From Promethearchaeota archaeon Loki_b31 (GTDB taxonomy: Archaea > Asgardarchaeota > Lokiarchaeia > Sigyniarchaeales > SOKP01): 53,744 bases of DNA. The notes under the pieces are model-generated. The model was given only the letters and a program-made list of their open reading frames with translations. It was not told where the DNA came from and made no database searches. Positions 1 through 8,098 of the stretch are shown piece by piece; position 1 is the stretch's first letter, and each line of letters opens with the position of its first letter. Where the stretch lies: NCBI GenBank assembly GCA_005222975.1, contig NJBI01000019.1:1-53744 (forward strand), in the 5' to 3' direction. A program made the translations under genes and the position numbers.

Positions 1-60
1 CTGGATAACAGCCCGGCCACCTCAAAACCTAGCGATATCCCTCACAGAAAAGGAATCATG
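1..60. other. GC-rich block at left window edge, possible structured RNA
   Basis: Thirty of these 60 bases are G or C, while the flanking DNA is strongly AT-rich. In AT-rich archaea such islands often mark structured RNAs. On the minus strand it includes the run GGTGGCCGGGCTGTTA, which reminds me of archaeal SRP RNA, but the gene would be cut by the window edge and I cannot fold or align it. It could also be the end of an unrelated gene. Confidence 0.25.
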
Positions 61-420
61 TTCTCATGAAGTAAAAATAACATAAGAATCCATATCTTTA
101 ATCCTTTTAACGATAATTGAAACTATTTACTATTATTGTCCCATCTTCTCTGGAAATTTGTTTCATCTTTTCGGAAAAATTTTCATCTTTTAAGAAAAGT
201 TACAAAAATTAAGGAACATTATTGATCTTAATGGTTGAAAAGGATTTGTAAAAAAATCAGATATGTTAAATCATATTTATGTAATACAATCTATTCTTAA
301 AATTAACAAGTTTATAAAGATTGTAGAAAAAACCATTATATATAAATATCCGAAACTTGATAATCTGGGAGAAAAACCTTGATTTTATTTTTTGGAAATA
401 AATTTTTTTTTAATTTCCCA
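61..420. other. Intergenic stretch, no gene seen
   Basis: This AT-rich stretch has no convincing reading frame on either strand. It contains several T-rich runs and TATA-like sequences, and it ends at the stop codon of the minus-strand gene that follows. I see nothing else in it. Confidence 0.5.
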
Positions 421-1188
421 TTAAGGAAAGGAAAGTATGTTATTTTTTTCTAAAATTAAATTATTTTTAATTAATTTCTCTATATTCCATTTTATTTCAG
501 TTTCATAAACTATTCCTAATTTATTAATTAATTCAGAGATTTTTATTGTTTTATCTTGTGAATCTTCAATTGTCTTTAGAATTTTCTTGAAATCAATAAT
601 ACTGTATTCTGGAAAATCCTCTGTAATGGCTTTTAGTAAGAAATATCTTTCGCTAATGAAAGAAGGATGAATTGATATTGAAAATTCTGTTGAATTTGTA
701 ATATCTTTGAATTTTACAAAAAAGTTTTTAGAATCTACGATTTCTATACCCCTATGGGCTATAGAATTTCTTGCTTCTTTGTTAGTATCATAATAAACAA
801 ATAATCCGTCGAAGATCTTCGGATATTTTTTTAAAAGTTTTGGTAAGACTAAATTAGATTTAGTTCTTATAGAGTTAATTCTTTTTATTTTCTCTTTATA
901 TGTCCAGAAGATATTTTTGGGTCTTTCACCATTATCTTCTAAAATTTGTTCAAATAATTGATCAATCATTTTATAAAGCGTCATAAACAAGAAAATAATA
1001 TAGAGCCCTAAGAGTTTTGGTTGTTGTTGAAAAAATCCATTTCGATCCCAAATTTGTAATACATCTCTTTTCTTTTTCTTTTTATGATATTTAAATTGCT
1101 CCTCTTGAAAGGATATTTTAATAAATTCAAGTAATAAATAACACTCCCCTTGAACTCTATCTTTAAATGCATTAAAATTAAATGACAT
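421..1188 (-). CDS. HEPN-like protein with C-terminal winged-helix-like tail
   Basis: The product is 255 residues. Residues 139-147 read ARNSIAHRG, which matches the R-x4-H motif (R140, H145) of HEPN-family ribonucleases within a mostly helical region. The last 45 residues (KISELINKLGIVYETEIKW and following) look like a winged helix. A lysine-rich patch lies near residues 34-41. HEPN domains are typical of toxins and antiviral RNases, so an RNA-cleaving defence role is possible but inferred from one short motif. The ATG at 1188 is preceded by a GGAG-type ribosome binding site (about 1199-1203). No partner antitoxin is adjacent; the nearest gene is on the other strand beyond a 400-base gap. 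Confidence 0.5.
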   Translation of the reverse strand: MSFNFNAFKDRVQGECYLLLEFIKISFQEEQFKYHKKKKKRDVLQIWDRNGFFQQQPKLLGLYIIFLFMTLYKMIDQLFEQILEDNGERPKNIFWTYKEKIKRINSIRTKSNLVLPKLLKKYPKIFDGLFVYYDTNKEARNSIAHRGIEIVDSKNFFVKFKDITNSTEFSISIHPSFISERYFLLKAITEDFPEYSIIDFKKILKTIEDSQDKTIKISELINKLGIVYETEIKWNIEKLIKNNLILEKNNILSFP

Positions 1189-1485
1189 TAGTTAAATCTC
1201 CTAATAATGTTTTATCTCATTCTTAATTAAATTTTTTTATCTCTTTTTTTTGCTTTGTAATTCTCCAAGATACTTGGACAATGGTTTAAATACTAAATCT
1301 TGTTCTTATTAATCATACCACGAGTAATAGATCCATTGGATTTATTGTTTGTTTATTTTTTCGAACTTTGTAATATAAAGGAAATTCTTCGAATTTTTAT
1401 AAATAAACTGTTTAGCGTAAAAGAGATTTACGATTACTTCAAATTATATCAATAAAATCATTTAGAAAAAAAAGAAAATAGATTA
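1189..1485. other. Intergenic stretch before the duplicated block
   Basis: No plausible gene is visible on either strand. It holds the promoter of the minus-strand HEPN-like gene and ends where the 2.18-kb direct repeat begins. Confidence 0.45.
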
Positions 1486-1593
1486 AAAAATTTCTATAAA
1501 ATTAAATAAGATAATTTTTATCTTTTTATTGAAGAAAAAGATAAAAGTGACATTTTGGTTTAGAAAATTGATAATAAAAAAAATTAAAGAGAA

Positions 1594-2319
1594 GTGAAAA
1601 TTTTTACATCAGAAGAGATAAATAGTAATTTAAATTCGGAAATTGAGGATTTAAAGAAAAAATTAGAAGAAGCTAATGCTAGAATTGATAATCTTGAAAA
1701 AGAGTTGAAAAATAAAGAAGGAGAATTATCAGATATATCCAAATTCACTAATGAAAAGATTACAAGTCTATCAACTGAACTAGAACAAGGAAAAAGAAAA
1801 ATTTCAGAATTAGAAAAAAGTTTAACCGAAGCTAATAGTACAATCTCTACGAAAGATGACGAAATTAATAAATTAAGAGCCGACCAAGAAAAATTTGCGA
1901 CATCTGTGGAAGAGAGTAATAGATTGAAGGCTGAATTTGATGATTTAAAGAATAAAATGTCCATAGTAGAGGAAGATAACGCTAATTTATCCTCTCAACT
2001 CGCGGAATTAAATAATTTACTTTCGCAAAAAGATACTGAACTTCAAGAACTTAACAATACTATTTCTGAAAAAGATAAATTAATAGAAGAACAGGCAGGT
2101 CAGCTTGAAGAACTCAAAGCTAAATTATTTGAGTTACAACCTCCAGAAATACTTACGGGTGAGGTTACGACCGAAGCACGAGTGAAATGCATTAATTGCG
2201 GTGCTGTCGGTAAAGACATAAAAGTCGTAGAAGATAAATCAAAAGTTTTAACCTATATAGGTGGTGCTCCGATGTACGCAAAGAAACATGTTTGCAAAAG
2301 ATGCGGATATGAATTCTAG
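1594..2319 (+). CDS. Coiled-coil protein with C-terminal zinc ribbon (copy 1)
   Basis: The product is 241 residues. Residues 8-180 are almost unbroken charged heptads (runs such as LEEANARIDNLEKELKNKEG), predicting a long coiled coil. The last 45 residues carry CINC and CKRC pairs about 30 residues apart, an evident zinc-ribbon arrangement that could bind nucleic acid or protein. The GTG start at 1594 is chosen because an in-frame stop lies just upstream. Copy 2 (6747-7313) lacks 53 residues of the coil but keeps the zinc ribbon exactly. I do not recognise a family; it may be a structural or DNA-tethering protein of a mobile or viral element. Confidence 0.7.
   Translation: MKIFTSEEINSNLNSEIEDLKKKLEEANARIDNLEKELKNKEGELSDISKFTNEKITSLSTELEQGKRKISELEKSLTEANSTISTKDDEINKLRADQEKFATSVEESNRLKAEFDDLKNKMSIVEEDNANLSSQLAELNNLLSQKDTELQELNNTISEKDKLIEEQAGQLEELKAKLFELQPPEILTGEVTTEARVKCINCGAVGKDIKVVEDKSKVLTYIGGAPMYAKKHVCKRCGYEF
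1669..1836 (+). repeat. Nine-base direct repeats bounding the segment missing in copy 2
   Basis: GAAGCTAAT occurs at 1669-1677 and 1828-1836, exactly 159 bases apart. Copy 2 of the coiled-coil gene keeps one GAAGCTAAT and lacks the 159 bases between, as expected for slippage or recombination between the short repeats. The deletion is in frame (53 codons). Confidence 0.9.
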
Positions 2320-2395
2320 CGCGCCTTCGGAAAATGCATTGGAATGATTTTATGAAATCTTATATTTAGAAAAAATACTTAATTTAATCTCTTAA

Positions 2396-2584
2396 GTGAT
2401 AAAATTTTTTTTCACCATTTTTAATGAGATTTTAATGTTCCCTATAAGAGTGTTGAGATCTGAAAGCCATTACGGAATAAAAACAGCCATTAATTCTGTC
2501 GTAAGCGAAGAAGAAGGTTTATATGGAAGTGTGAGAAATCGTCTTGATAATATTTTCGATCAGATTCAAGAAATAAGAAAATAA
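2396..2584 (+). CDS. Small unknown protein (copy 1)
   Basis: The product is 62 residues from a GTG start, or 49 residues from the ATG at 2435, whose upstream GAGAT could serve as a weak ribosome binding site. The N-terminus of the longer form is hydrophobic (FFFTIF); the rest is amphipathic and ends in a helical charged tail. No family is recognised. It lies 76 bases after the zinc-ribbon gene on the same strand and is identical in copy 2, so it probably belongs to the same small operon. Confidence 0.4.
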   Translation: MIKFFFTIFNEILMFPIRVLRSESHYGIKTAINSVVSEEEGLYGSVRNRLDNIFDQIQEIRK

Positions 2585-2609
2585 GATTCTAAAATTGAAA
2601 TGTACCAAT

Positions 2610-2927
2610 TTATTCATCCAAATCCGAGTTATCTGGATCCCATTCCCTTTCAACCTCTTCTGGAGTCATTCCCCCAAACCATGTTTTAATATCCCTTCTA
2701 TAATTTGAAGGATAAAATGTTTTGCCTTTATTAATATGAAATTTATATATATTTTCAAGGTTGAATCTTTTTTTTCTTAATCCGATCATCTTATCTCTTA
2801 AATGTTCAAATCGAGTACTATCCATCCCCCCATATTCATGTTTAAAAACGCTAACAATTGTATTATAAAGTACTCCAGTCGTTCTCGCTATTTCATGCTT
2901 TGAGACTCTTTTAATTGCCCATTCCAT
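2610..2927 (-). CDS. Small protein with helix-turn-helix-like N-terminus (copy 1)
   Basis: The product is 105 residues. Residues 7-35 (KRVSKHEIARTTGVLYNTIV and following) fit a helix-turn-helix such as those in element-borne regulators; the C-terminus is acidic. The ATG at 2927 is the first standard start, but the frame stays open upstream for about 30 sensible codons (for example TDPTEIRNQVDHYC) with no start codon, so the gene may be N-terminally damaged or use a non-standard start. It faces the flanking small genes, which would suit a regulator of the block. No named family is recognised. Confidence 0.5.
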   Translation of the reverse strand: MEWAIKRVSKHEIARTTGVLYNTIVSVFKHEYGGMDSTRFEHLRDKMIGLRKKRFNLENIYKFHINKGKTFYPSNYRRDIKTWFGGMTPEEVEREWDPDNSDLDE

Positions 2928-3104
2928 CCATTGTTGTTTAGAAATTCCACAATAATGATCAACCTGATTCCTTATCTCAGTTGGGTCCGTAAGAATTTTA
3001 ACAAATACATGGAAATATATTTAAGATATTTCAAATTGAGTCACGAAGTTTTTATTGTCGAGTGAATTAATTAACACTGAATTTTATGTAATCACCAGAA
3101 AAAA

Positions 3105-3311
3105 ATGGAGATAACTTTGAAAAATGTAGATTTAAGAGAGTTAGAATTGAGAATAGATTATTTAAAAAACGATTGTAATTTGGACGAACAAATTATGGAT
3201 ACTGATCAGCAATTAAGCGATGAAGAAAAGGAGTTTTTTGAAGAAGAAATCATAAAGATTAAAGAATGGATTAGTGAATTGAAAGAAGAAAAGAGGAAAA
3301 TTACAAAATAA
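3105..3311 (+). CDS. Small acidic helical protein (copy 1)
   Basis: The product is 68 residues, rich in Glu and Lys and probably a helical hairpin or short coiled coil. The first half (LRELELRIDYLKNDCNLDEQ) resembles the 40-residue protein encoded 85 bases downstream, suggesting an old tandem duplication. No known family is recognised. Confidence 0.45.
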   Translation: MEITLKNVDLRELELRIDYLKNDCNLDEQIMDTDQQLSDEEKEFFEEEIIKIKEWISELKEEKRKITK

Positions 3312-3395
3312 TAAAGATTTCGACTAAAATAGCTTTAGACAGAATTAAGAATTTTATCTTGTAAAGTCAAGTAATTAATAATAGAGAGGAAGATT

Positions 3396-3518
3396 TTGAA
3401 AAAAGAAGTTTCGGACGAGATTAATTGGAGAATATTATTTTTAAAAAATGGTTATGAGAGAGATATAGAGGTTATCGAAAATGGACAGAAATTAGACGAT
3501 GTAGATAGGGTTAAATAA
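3396..3518 (+). CDS. Forty-residue protein, paralogue of the preceding gene (copy 1)
   Basis: This short frame starts with TTG five bases after a GAGAGGA ribosome-binding-type sequence (3384-3390) and ends with TAA at 3516-3518. Its product begins KKEVSDEINWRILFLKNG and aligns with the preceding 68-residue protein: ELELRIDYLKND against EINWRILFLKNG, followed by similar acidic stretches. The shared sequence and the ribosome binding site are the only reasons to believe it is real; the next element, a TnpB fragment, begins at its end and may have cut it short. Confidence 0.4.
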   Translation: MKKEVSDEINWRILFLKNGYERDIEVIENGQKLDDVDRVK

Positions 3519-3679
3519 TAATTTAATAACTATGGTAGAAAACAGAAACGAAAAACCGATCATCGTTTCCGGAAGAGTTTTAAAGTCTATTAACCGACAA
3601 TGGAATAAACGGAAAGCAAGGCTCAATTTTATCAAAGACAAACAGAACCTAAAGTGGACAAATAGACTTGATAGTATTA
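3512..3679 (+). pseudogene. TnpB fragment (copy 1)
   Basis: The frame reads NNLITMVENRNEKPIIVSG and continues to RLDSI. It matches the start of the RuvC-like domain of the intact TnpB-like protein at 46761-48038; over one 60-base stretch I count three differences. Both ends of the fragment are abrupt. The short open frame 3532-3729 that contains it is not a functional gene. Confidence 0.85.
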
Positions 3680-3737
3680 CAGTGAAAAGATCGGTAATAG
3701 TAGTAACGCTTACTTCGAGGAAGCCGTAATCTATCGA

Positions 3738-4483
3738 ATGACTTCCCAATTTAAGAGCGAGTTTAAGTCGTTAAGGGACAATTTCGTTAAGTTCCTGTTT
3801 TCTTTGTTAGCAAGCGGTTCTGTGCACCAGAAAATGGACAGAACAGAACTAATCAAATTTTTAAGCAAGAGTTTTAGCGGGTTAGCGTATTTGATTCGTT
3901 TCGCTAGAAGATTGGATGTTTTGAAACCACCTAATTTAGTAGAAGATGAGGATTTTGATTTCACTCTTGATGACTCTCAATTAAAAGTCATCGACATTGA
4001 GCTTAATATGAAATTCATTACGATCTACGGGAGAATTAAAGAGATATACAGCAAGTTTAGATTTGAAAGAGCCGATGGGAACAAAAGGCAAGGGCTTCTT
4101 TTTTACTCCACGATCCTACCGGCAATATTAGAGTAGTATTATGGGGCCAACATTCGAAATTTACGAGAAACGAATTTAACGTAAACGAGCTAGTAAAAAT
4201 TCTAAGCGGATACGCGAAAAAGGGTAGAGCGGGAACCGAAATTCACGTTGGAACGTATGGGAGTATAATTTTATCACCTGAAGGAGTTGACCTTGCCAAG
4301 CACCCAAAATTAAAAGACAATAAAAAATCTGCCAGTGCGAAGAAGATTATGGCTCAAAGAATACGATCGATAGGCATAAAAAACGCGAAAGTAAGTAAAA
4401 TAATCTGTCCTTACTGTGGTTCTATGTGCTCTAATAAACTGAAGTTTTGCGGAACTTGTGGTGAACCTTTACCAAAGTCCTAA
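3738..4483 (+). pseudogene. RPA-like single-strand DNA-binding protein, frameshifted
   Basis: The first frame (3738-4136, 132 residues) ends with an OB-fold start, IYSKFRFERADGNKRQG. The -1 frame then continues at about 4078 with ASFLLHDPTGNIRVVLWGQ and runs to a stop at 4481-4483, ending in a zinc-finger-like CPYCG...CGTCG. Joined, this matches archaeal RPA OB folds (an RaDG motif, then D-TG-IRvvLWG). One base appears to be missing near 4075-4085. It could be a dead gene, a sequencing indel or, less likely, programmed frameshifting. Intact, it would bind single-stranded DNA. It sits among other broken genes, which favours decay. Confidence 0.8.
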
Positions 4484-4858
4484 AAAAATCTGAAGAATAT
4501 TATAATTACTCGATCTATTTTTATATGTCCAATTAACTCTCCTCAACGCGATAAGGTACACGTCTAAATACAAACGATTAATTGCTTTTTTCTCGTAACA
4601 GGTCTGATCGTAACTAGGATCTAATTCCCAAGCCTTGTTTAATAGCAAGAGATGCGTCTTCCATCCCATATTTTTTATATACGCATAATTTAGTTTCAAG
4701 CTTGTAAACGCTCAAGATAGCTTCTTTATCGATCCACGCTAACGCCCCATCGTTCAGGAGGCATATAAAGCTTTCTTCTCCTGCGTGAAGCTCGTCTAAC
4801 TTGTTCTCGTCGGTCTCCCCGTAGAAAGCTCTCCTTTTCCCGTCTGGTTCGTACCAAG
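4469..4858 (-). pseudogene. Decayed unknown gene, truncated and frameshifted
   Basis: From about 4858 downward the minus strand reads as good protein (SWYEPDGKRRAFYGETDENK, then an acidic, mixed sequence) until a stop at 4614-4616. From about 4650 a second frame continues sensibly (AWELDPSYDQTCYEKKAINR). The two look like one gene with a frameshift. There is no start codon in the first frame; it is cut off at about 4861, where the next gene begins. Family not recognised. The 76-residue open frame 4469-4699 alone is not a real product. Confidence 0.45.
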
Positions 4859-4867
4859 AGGTAATTT

Positions 4868-5224
4868 ATGAATAAAAAGTATTTAATTTATTTGAACGAT
4901 ATCAAAACCGCAATAATTAGCATAGAGAATTTGGTAGAAGGAATGACCTTCGATCAATTCAAAAGCGGCGACAAAACATTGAATGCTATCATTCGAAAAT
5001 TTGTAATTATTGGTGAAGCAACTAAAAATATACCTAACAATATCAAGGAGACATATTCCCAAATACCTTGGAAAGAAATCGTAGGAATGAGCGTATTTTG
5101 GAAGGGAATTGAAACACAAGATTTTCAAAATTGGAAAAGGAAAAATACTAAAAAATATCAGATGGAAACAAGCGGAAAAACTTATTATGGAGGAAAATTG
5201 GCACAAAATTTCAAAAATTATTAA
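4868..5224 (+). pseudogene. HepT-like (DUF86) toxin, catalytic motif lost
   Basis: Residues 1-75 follow the DUF86/HepT family closely (VEGMTFDQF, VIIGEATKNIP, IPWKEIVGM). In working HepT the next residues are the HEPN motif R-x4-H-x-Y. Here GM is followed by SVFWKG, and a YFG-like tail appears only in the -1 frame (GCG TAT TTT GGA), so about 17-20 bases covering the Arg and His seem to be deleted. The remaining 40 residues do not match the family. No MntA nucleotidyltransferase partner is adjacent. GAGGT at about 4858-4862 would serve as ribosome binding site. Probably inactive as a nuclease. Confidence 0.7.
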
Positions 5225-5429
5225 AAAACCTCCTTAATATGAATATTCCTTAGATAATAATTCTAAATAGTGCAAAAACCAGATTTCTGATTTCAATTGT
5301 TAAAAAGCATAAATATATATTGACAAATTTGTAATATAATCTGGGTATAATTATATAAGAAAATTTCAATTTTTGTATTTTGGAATTTAAGTGATATATT
5401 AAAATAAATAGAAAGGGGATATTATCAAA

Positions 5430-6062
5430 ATGAAAGTTGTCAGAATGCCTTTAGATTACGAAACTCTTGTTAGTAATTTAATGCAAACAGCACTTTCTAT
5501 TCTCGCAGTAGCTATAGTTGAAAACAAAAATGAGATTGTATATTCTACAAATAATTGGGATATTCGTGAGGATATAACGCATATCTGTTCAAGTTGGAAC
5601 TCTATGAAAGCTCCATTTATTATAGTTTCTGGAGTAAAATATACTATGCTAGAATGTGAAATTGATACCATAGTCGCTACATCAATCCTAGGAAAGGGAC
5701 ACATTGTAGGAGTGAAAGACGAGGTACTGAAAATTATTACATATGTTGAACCAGACGGAGATAGAAAAGCAGCAATCGTAGAACTTTCAAGGATTTTAAG
5801 AGATATGAGTTCTAAAGAACCTTATATGTATCCAAATGCCCAATTTGAAACGAAGTATGAAGGATCAGGAACAATAGGAGCAGAATATGCAGATTATGTA
5901 GATCCGCAATTGAAAAGTGAAATTGAAGAATTTTTAAATTGGATTAAAAATCCAGATGGGCTTTTAGGCTATATTAATTATTATTTTCAACAAAATGATG
6001 CTCAAATGATTTCTGAATTAGCTAAAATTTACGCTGAATTAATAAAAATTGTCGGAGGATAA
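5430..6062 (+). CDS. Putative Roadblock/profilin-fold protein
   Basis: The product is 210 residues with no signal or membrane segment. Residues 20-135 alternate strands and helices (ILAVAIVENKNEIVYST, a helix, FIIVSGVKYTMLECEIDTIV, GKGHIVGVKDEVLKIITYV, a final helix) in an order compatible with the Roadblock/longin-type fold found in small Asgard proteins. The C-terminal 60 residues are mainly helical. It may bind small GTPases or a membrane system, but that rests on pattern only. It is the only gene between the two repeat copies that looks fully intact. TATA-like AT runs lie at about 5310-5320 and 5346-5355. Confidence 0.45.
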   Translation: MKVVRMPLDYETLVSNLMQTALSILAVAIVENKNEIVYSTNNWDIREDITHICSSWNSMKAPFIIVSGVKYTMLECEIDTIVATSILGKGHIVGVKDEVLKIITYVEPDGDRKAAIVELSRILRDMSSKEPYMYPNAQFETKYEGSGTIGAEYADYVDPQLKSEIEEFLNWIKNPDGLLGYINYYFQQNDAQMISELAKIYAELIKIVGG

Positions 6063-6068
6063 TTATAA

Positions 6069-6644
6069 TTAATATTTTGAAAGCTTTTTTAAACTCTTAA
6101 GTTTAAATAAAGATTCTGGAAGAGAGAGCAATTTGTTAGATTGAACCTCAAGTTCTTTTAAAGAGTTTAATTTACCAAGTGATTCGGGGATAAAATCTAT
6201 TTTATTGTTTTCCAAATGTAAAAAGTCAAGAGATTTTAAGTTCCCAAAAGTCTCAGGCAATCTAGAATTACTATTGTGATTTAATACTAATATTCTTAAA
6301 TTTCTTAAGTTTTTGATTGATTCAGGAATATCGAAGTTTTTATTCACCCCTAAACCTAAATATTTAAGATTATTTAATTCCGTTATGGACTCTGGAAATA
6401 TTTTAAATTTATTCACATCCAAAGAGAGATGTGTAAGAGATTTTAATGAATTTATCTCAGAAGGAAGTGTTTCTATTTGGTTACCAAATAAGCATAACTC
6501 CCGTAGATTCTTTAATTGCCCAATCTCATTTGGAATGGATCGTAATATGTTGTCGTCTAAGAAAAGCTTTCGAAGAGAAACTAATTTTGTTATTTCTAAA
6601 TTATAAAAAAAAATTTTGATCAGAACACTTTATAATTTCAAAAA
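6069..6644 (-). pseudogene. Leucine-rich-repeat protein, 5' end removed by repeat copy 2
   Basis: The frame encodes about eight 23-residue leucine-rich repeats of the LPxSIGxLxSLxxLxLxxN type. The first usable start is a TTG at 6422, but clear repeats (KLVSLRKLFLDDN, EIGQLKNLRELCLFGNQ) continue upstream in the same frame to about 6640 with no ATG or GTG. The coding sequence therefore runs into the left edge of repeat copy 2, which appears to have replaced the N-terminus. Its relative at 48186-49916 is complete. LRR proteins bind other proteins; the target is unknown. Confidence 0.75.
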
Positions 6645-6746
6645 TTTCTATAAAATTAAATAAGATAATTTTTATCTTTTTATTGAAGAAAAAGATAAAA
6701 GTGACGTTTTGGTTTAGAAATTGATAATAAAAAAAATTAAAGAGAA

Positions 6747-7313
6747 GTGAAAATTTTTACATCAGAAGAGATAAATAGTAATTTAAATTCGGAAATTGAG
6801 GATTTAAAGAAAAAATTAGAAGAAGCTAATAGTACAATCTCTACGAAAGATGACGAAATTAATAAATTAAGAGCCGACCAAGAAAAATTTGCGACATCTG
6901 TGGAAGAGAGTAATAGATTGAAGGCTGAATTTGATGATTTAAAGAATAAAATGTCCATAGTAGAGGAAGATAACGCTAATTTATCCTCTCAACTCGCGGA
7001 ATTAAATAATTTACTTTCGCAAAAAGATACTGAACTTCAAGAACTTAACAATACTATTTCTGAAAAAGATAAATTAATAGAAGAACAGGCAGGTCAGCTT
7101 GAAGAACTCAAAGCTAAATTATTTGAGTTACAACCTCCAGAAATACTTACGGGTGAGGTTACGACCGAAGCACGAGTGAAATGCATTAATTGCGGTGCTG
7201 TCGGTAAAGACATAAAAGTCGTAGAAGATAAATCAAAAGTTTTAACCTATATAGGTGGTGCTCCGATGTACGCAAAGAAACATGTTTGCAAAAGATGCGG
7301 ATATGAATTCTAG
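6747..7313 (+). CDS. Coiled-coil protein with C-terminal zinc ribbon (copy 2, shortened)
   Basis: The product is 188 residues and equals the copy 1 protein minus residues 29-81 of the coiled coil. The deletion keeps the reading frame and roughly the heptad register, and the CINC/CKRC zinc ribbon is unchanged. The GTG start follows the same upstream sequence. A shorter coil with the same end domain suggests that a length variant is tolerated, or simply that decay has not gone further. Confidence 0.65.
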   Translation: MKIFTSEEINSNLNSEIEDLKKKLEEANSTISTKDDEINKLRADQEKFATSVEESNRLKAEFDDLKNKMSIVEEDNANLSSQLAELNNLLSQKDTELQELNNTISEKDKLIEEQAGQLEELKAKLFELQPPEILTGEVTTEARVKCINCGAVGKDIKVVEDKSKVLTYIGGAPMYAKKHVCKRCGYEF

Positions 7314-7389
7314 CGCGCCTTCGGAAAATGCATTGGAATGATTTTATGAAATCTTATATTTAGAAAAAATACTTAATTTAATCTCTTAA

Positions 7390-7578
7390 GTGATAAAATT
7401 TTTTTTCACCATTTTTAATGAGATTTTAATGTTCCCTATAAGAGTGTTGAGATCTGAAAGCCATTACGGAATAAAAACAGCCATTAATTCTGTCGTAAGC
7501 GAAGAAGAAGGTTTATATGGAAGTGTGAGAAATCGTCTTGATAATATTTTCGATCAGATTCAAGAAATAAGAAAATAA
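7390..7578 (+). CDS. Small unknown protein (copy 2)
   Basis: Identical in sequence to the 62-residue protein of copy 1 (2396-2584), with the same GTG start or alternative internal ATG. No family is recognised. Confidence 0.4.
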   Translation: MIKFFFTIFNEILMFPIRVLRSESHYGIKTAINSVVSEEEGLYGSVRNRLDNIFDQIQEIRK

Positions 7579-7603
7579 GATTCTAAAATTGAAATGTACC
7601 AAT

Positions 7604-7921
7604 TTATTCATCCAAATCCGAGTTATCTGGATCCCATTCCCTTTCAACCTCTTCTGGAGTCATTCCCCCAAACCATGTTTTAATATCCCTTCTATAATTT
7701 GAAGGATAAAATGTTTTGCCTTTATTAATATGAAATTTATATATATTTTCAAGGTTGAATCTTTTTTTTCTTAATCCGATCATCTTATCTCTTAAATGTT
7801 CAAATCGAGTACTATCCATCCCCCCATATTCATGTTTAAAAACGCTAACAATTGTATTATAAAGTACTCCAGTCGTTCTCGCTATTTCATGCTTTGAGAC
7901 TCTTTTAATTGCCCATTCCAT
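7604..7921 (-). CDS. Small protein with helix-turn-helix-like N-terminus (copy 2)
   Basis: Identical to the 105-residue minus-strand protein of copy 1 (2610-2927), including the start-less open frame upstream. The fact that both copies share that odd upstream frame shows it arose before the duplication. Confidence 0.5.
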   Translation of the reverse strand: MEWAIKRVSKHEIARTTGVLYNTIVSVFKHEYGGMDSTRFEHLRDKMIGLRKKRFNLENIYKFHINKGKTFYPSNYRRDIKTWFGGMTPEEVEREWDPDNSDLDE

Positions 7922-8098
7922 CCATTGTTGTTTAGAAATTCCACAATAATGATCAACCTGATTCCTTATCTCAGTTGGGTCCGTAAGAATTTTAACAAAT
8001 ACATGGAAATATATTTAAGATATTTCAAATTGAGTCACGAAGTTTTTATTGTCGAGTGAATTAATTAACACTGAATTTTATGTAATCACCAGAAAAAA

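Larger units (their letters stand above)
1486..3663 (+). repeat. Direct repeat, copy 1 (2178 bp)
   Basis: This block is repeated in the same orientation at 6640-8657. Reading the two side by side, I find one base substitution, one single-base deletion (both before the first gene) and one 159-bp deletion in copy 2; the rest appears identical. It encodes five small proteins and a TnpB fragment. Similarity to an intact TnpB gene continues past the right end of this copy (3664-3679) but not past copy 2, so copy 1 looks like the original. Confidence 0.95.

Noticed and set aside
1584..1964. Minus-strand frame opposite the coiled-coil gene (and 6737-6958 in copy 2)
   Set aside because: Shadow of a Glu/Lys-rich coding strand; Ser/Leu/Phe composition is typical of such antisense frames.
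3492..3749. Minus-strand frame over the TnpB fragment (and 8486-8668)
   Set aside because: Antisense to a recognisable TnpB remnant; no ribosome binding site and no family.
4868..5224. Working HepT/MntA toxin-antitoxin pair
   Set aside because: The catalytic motif is absent and no nucleotidyltransferase gene is adjacent.
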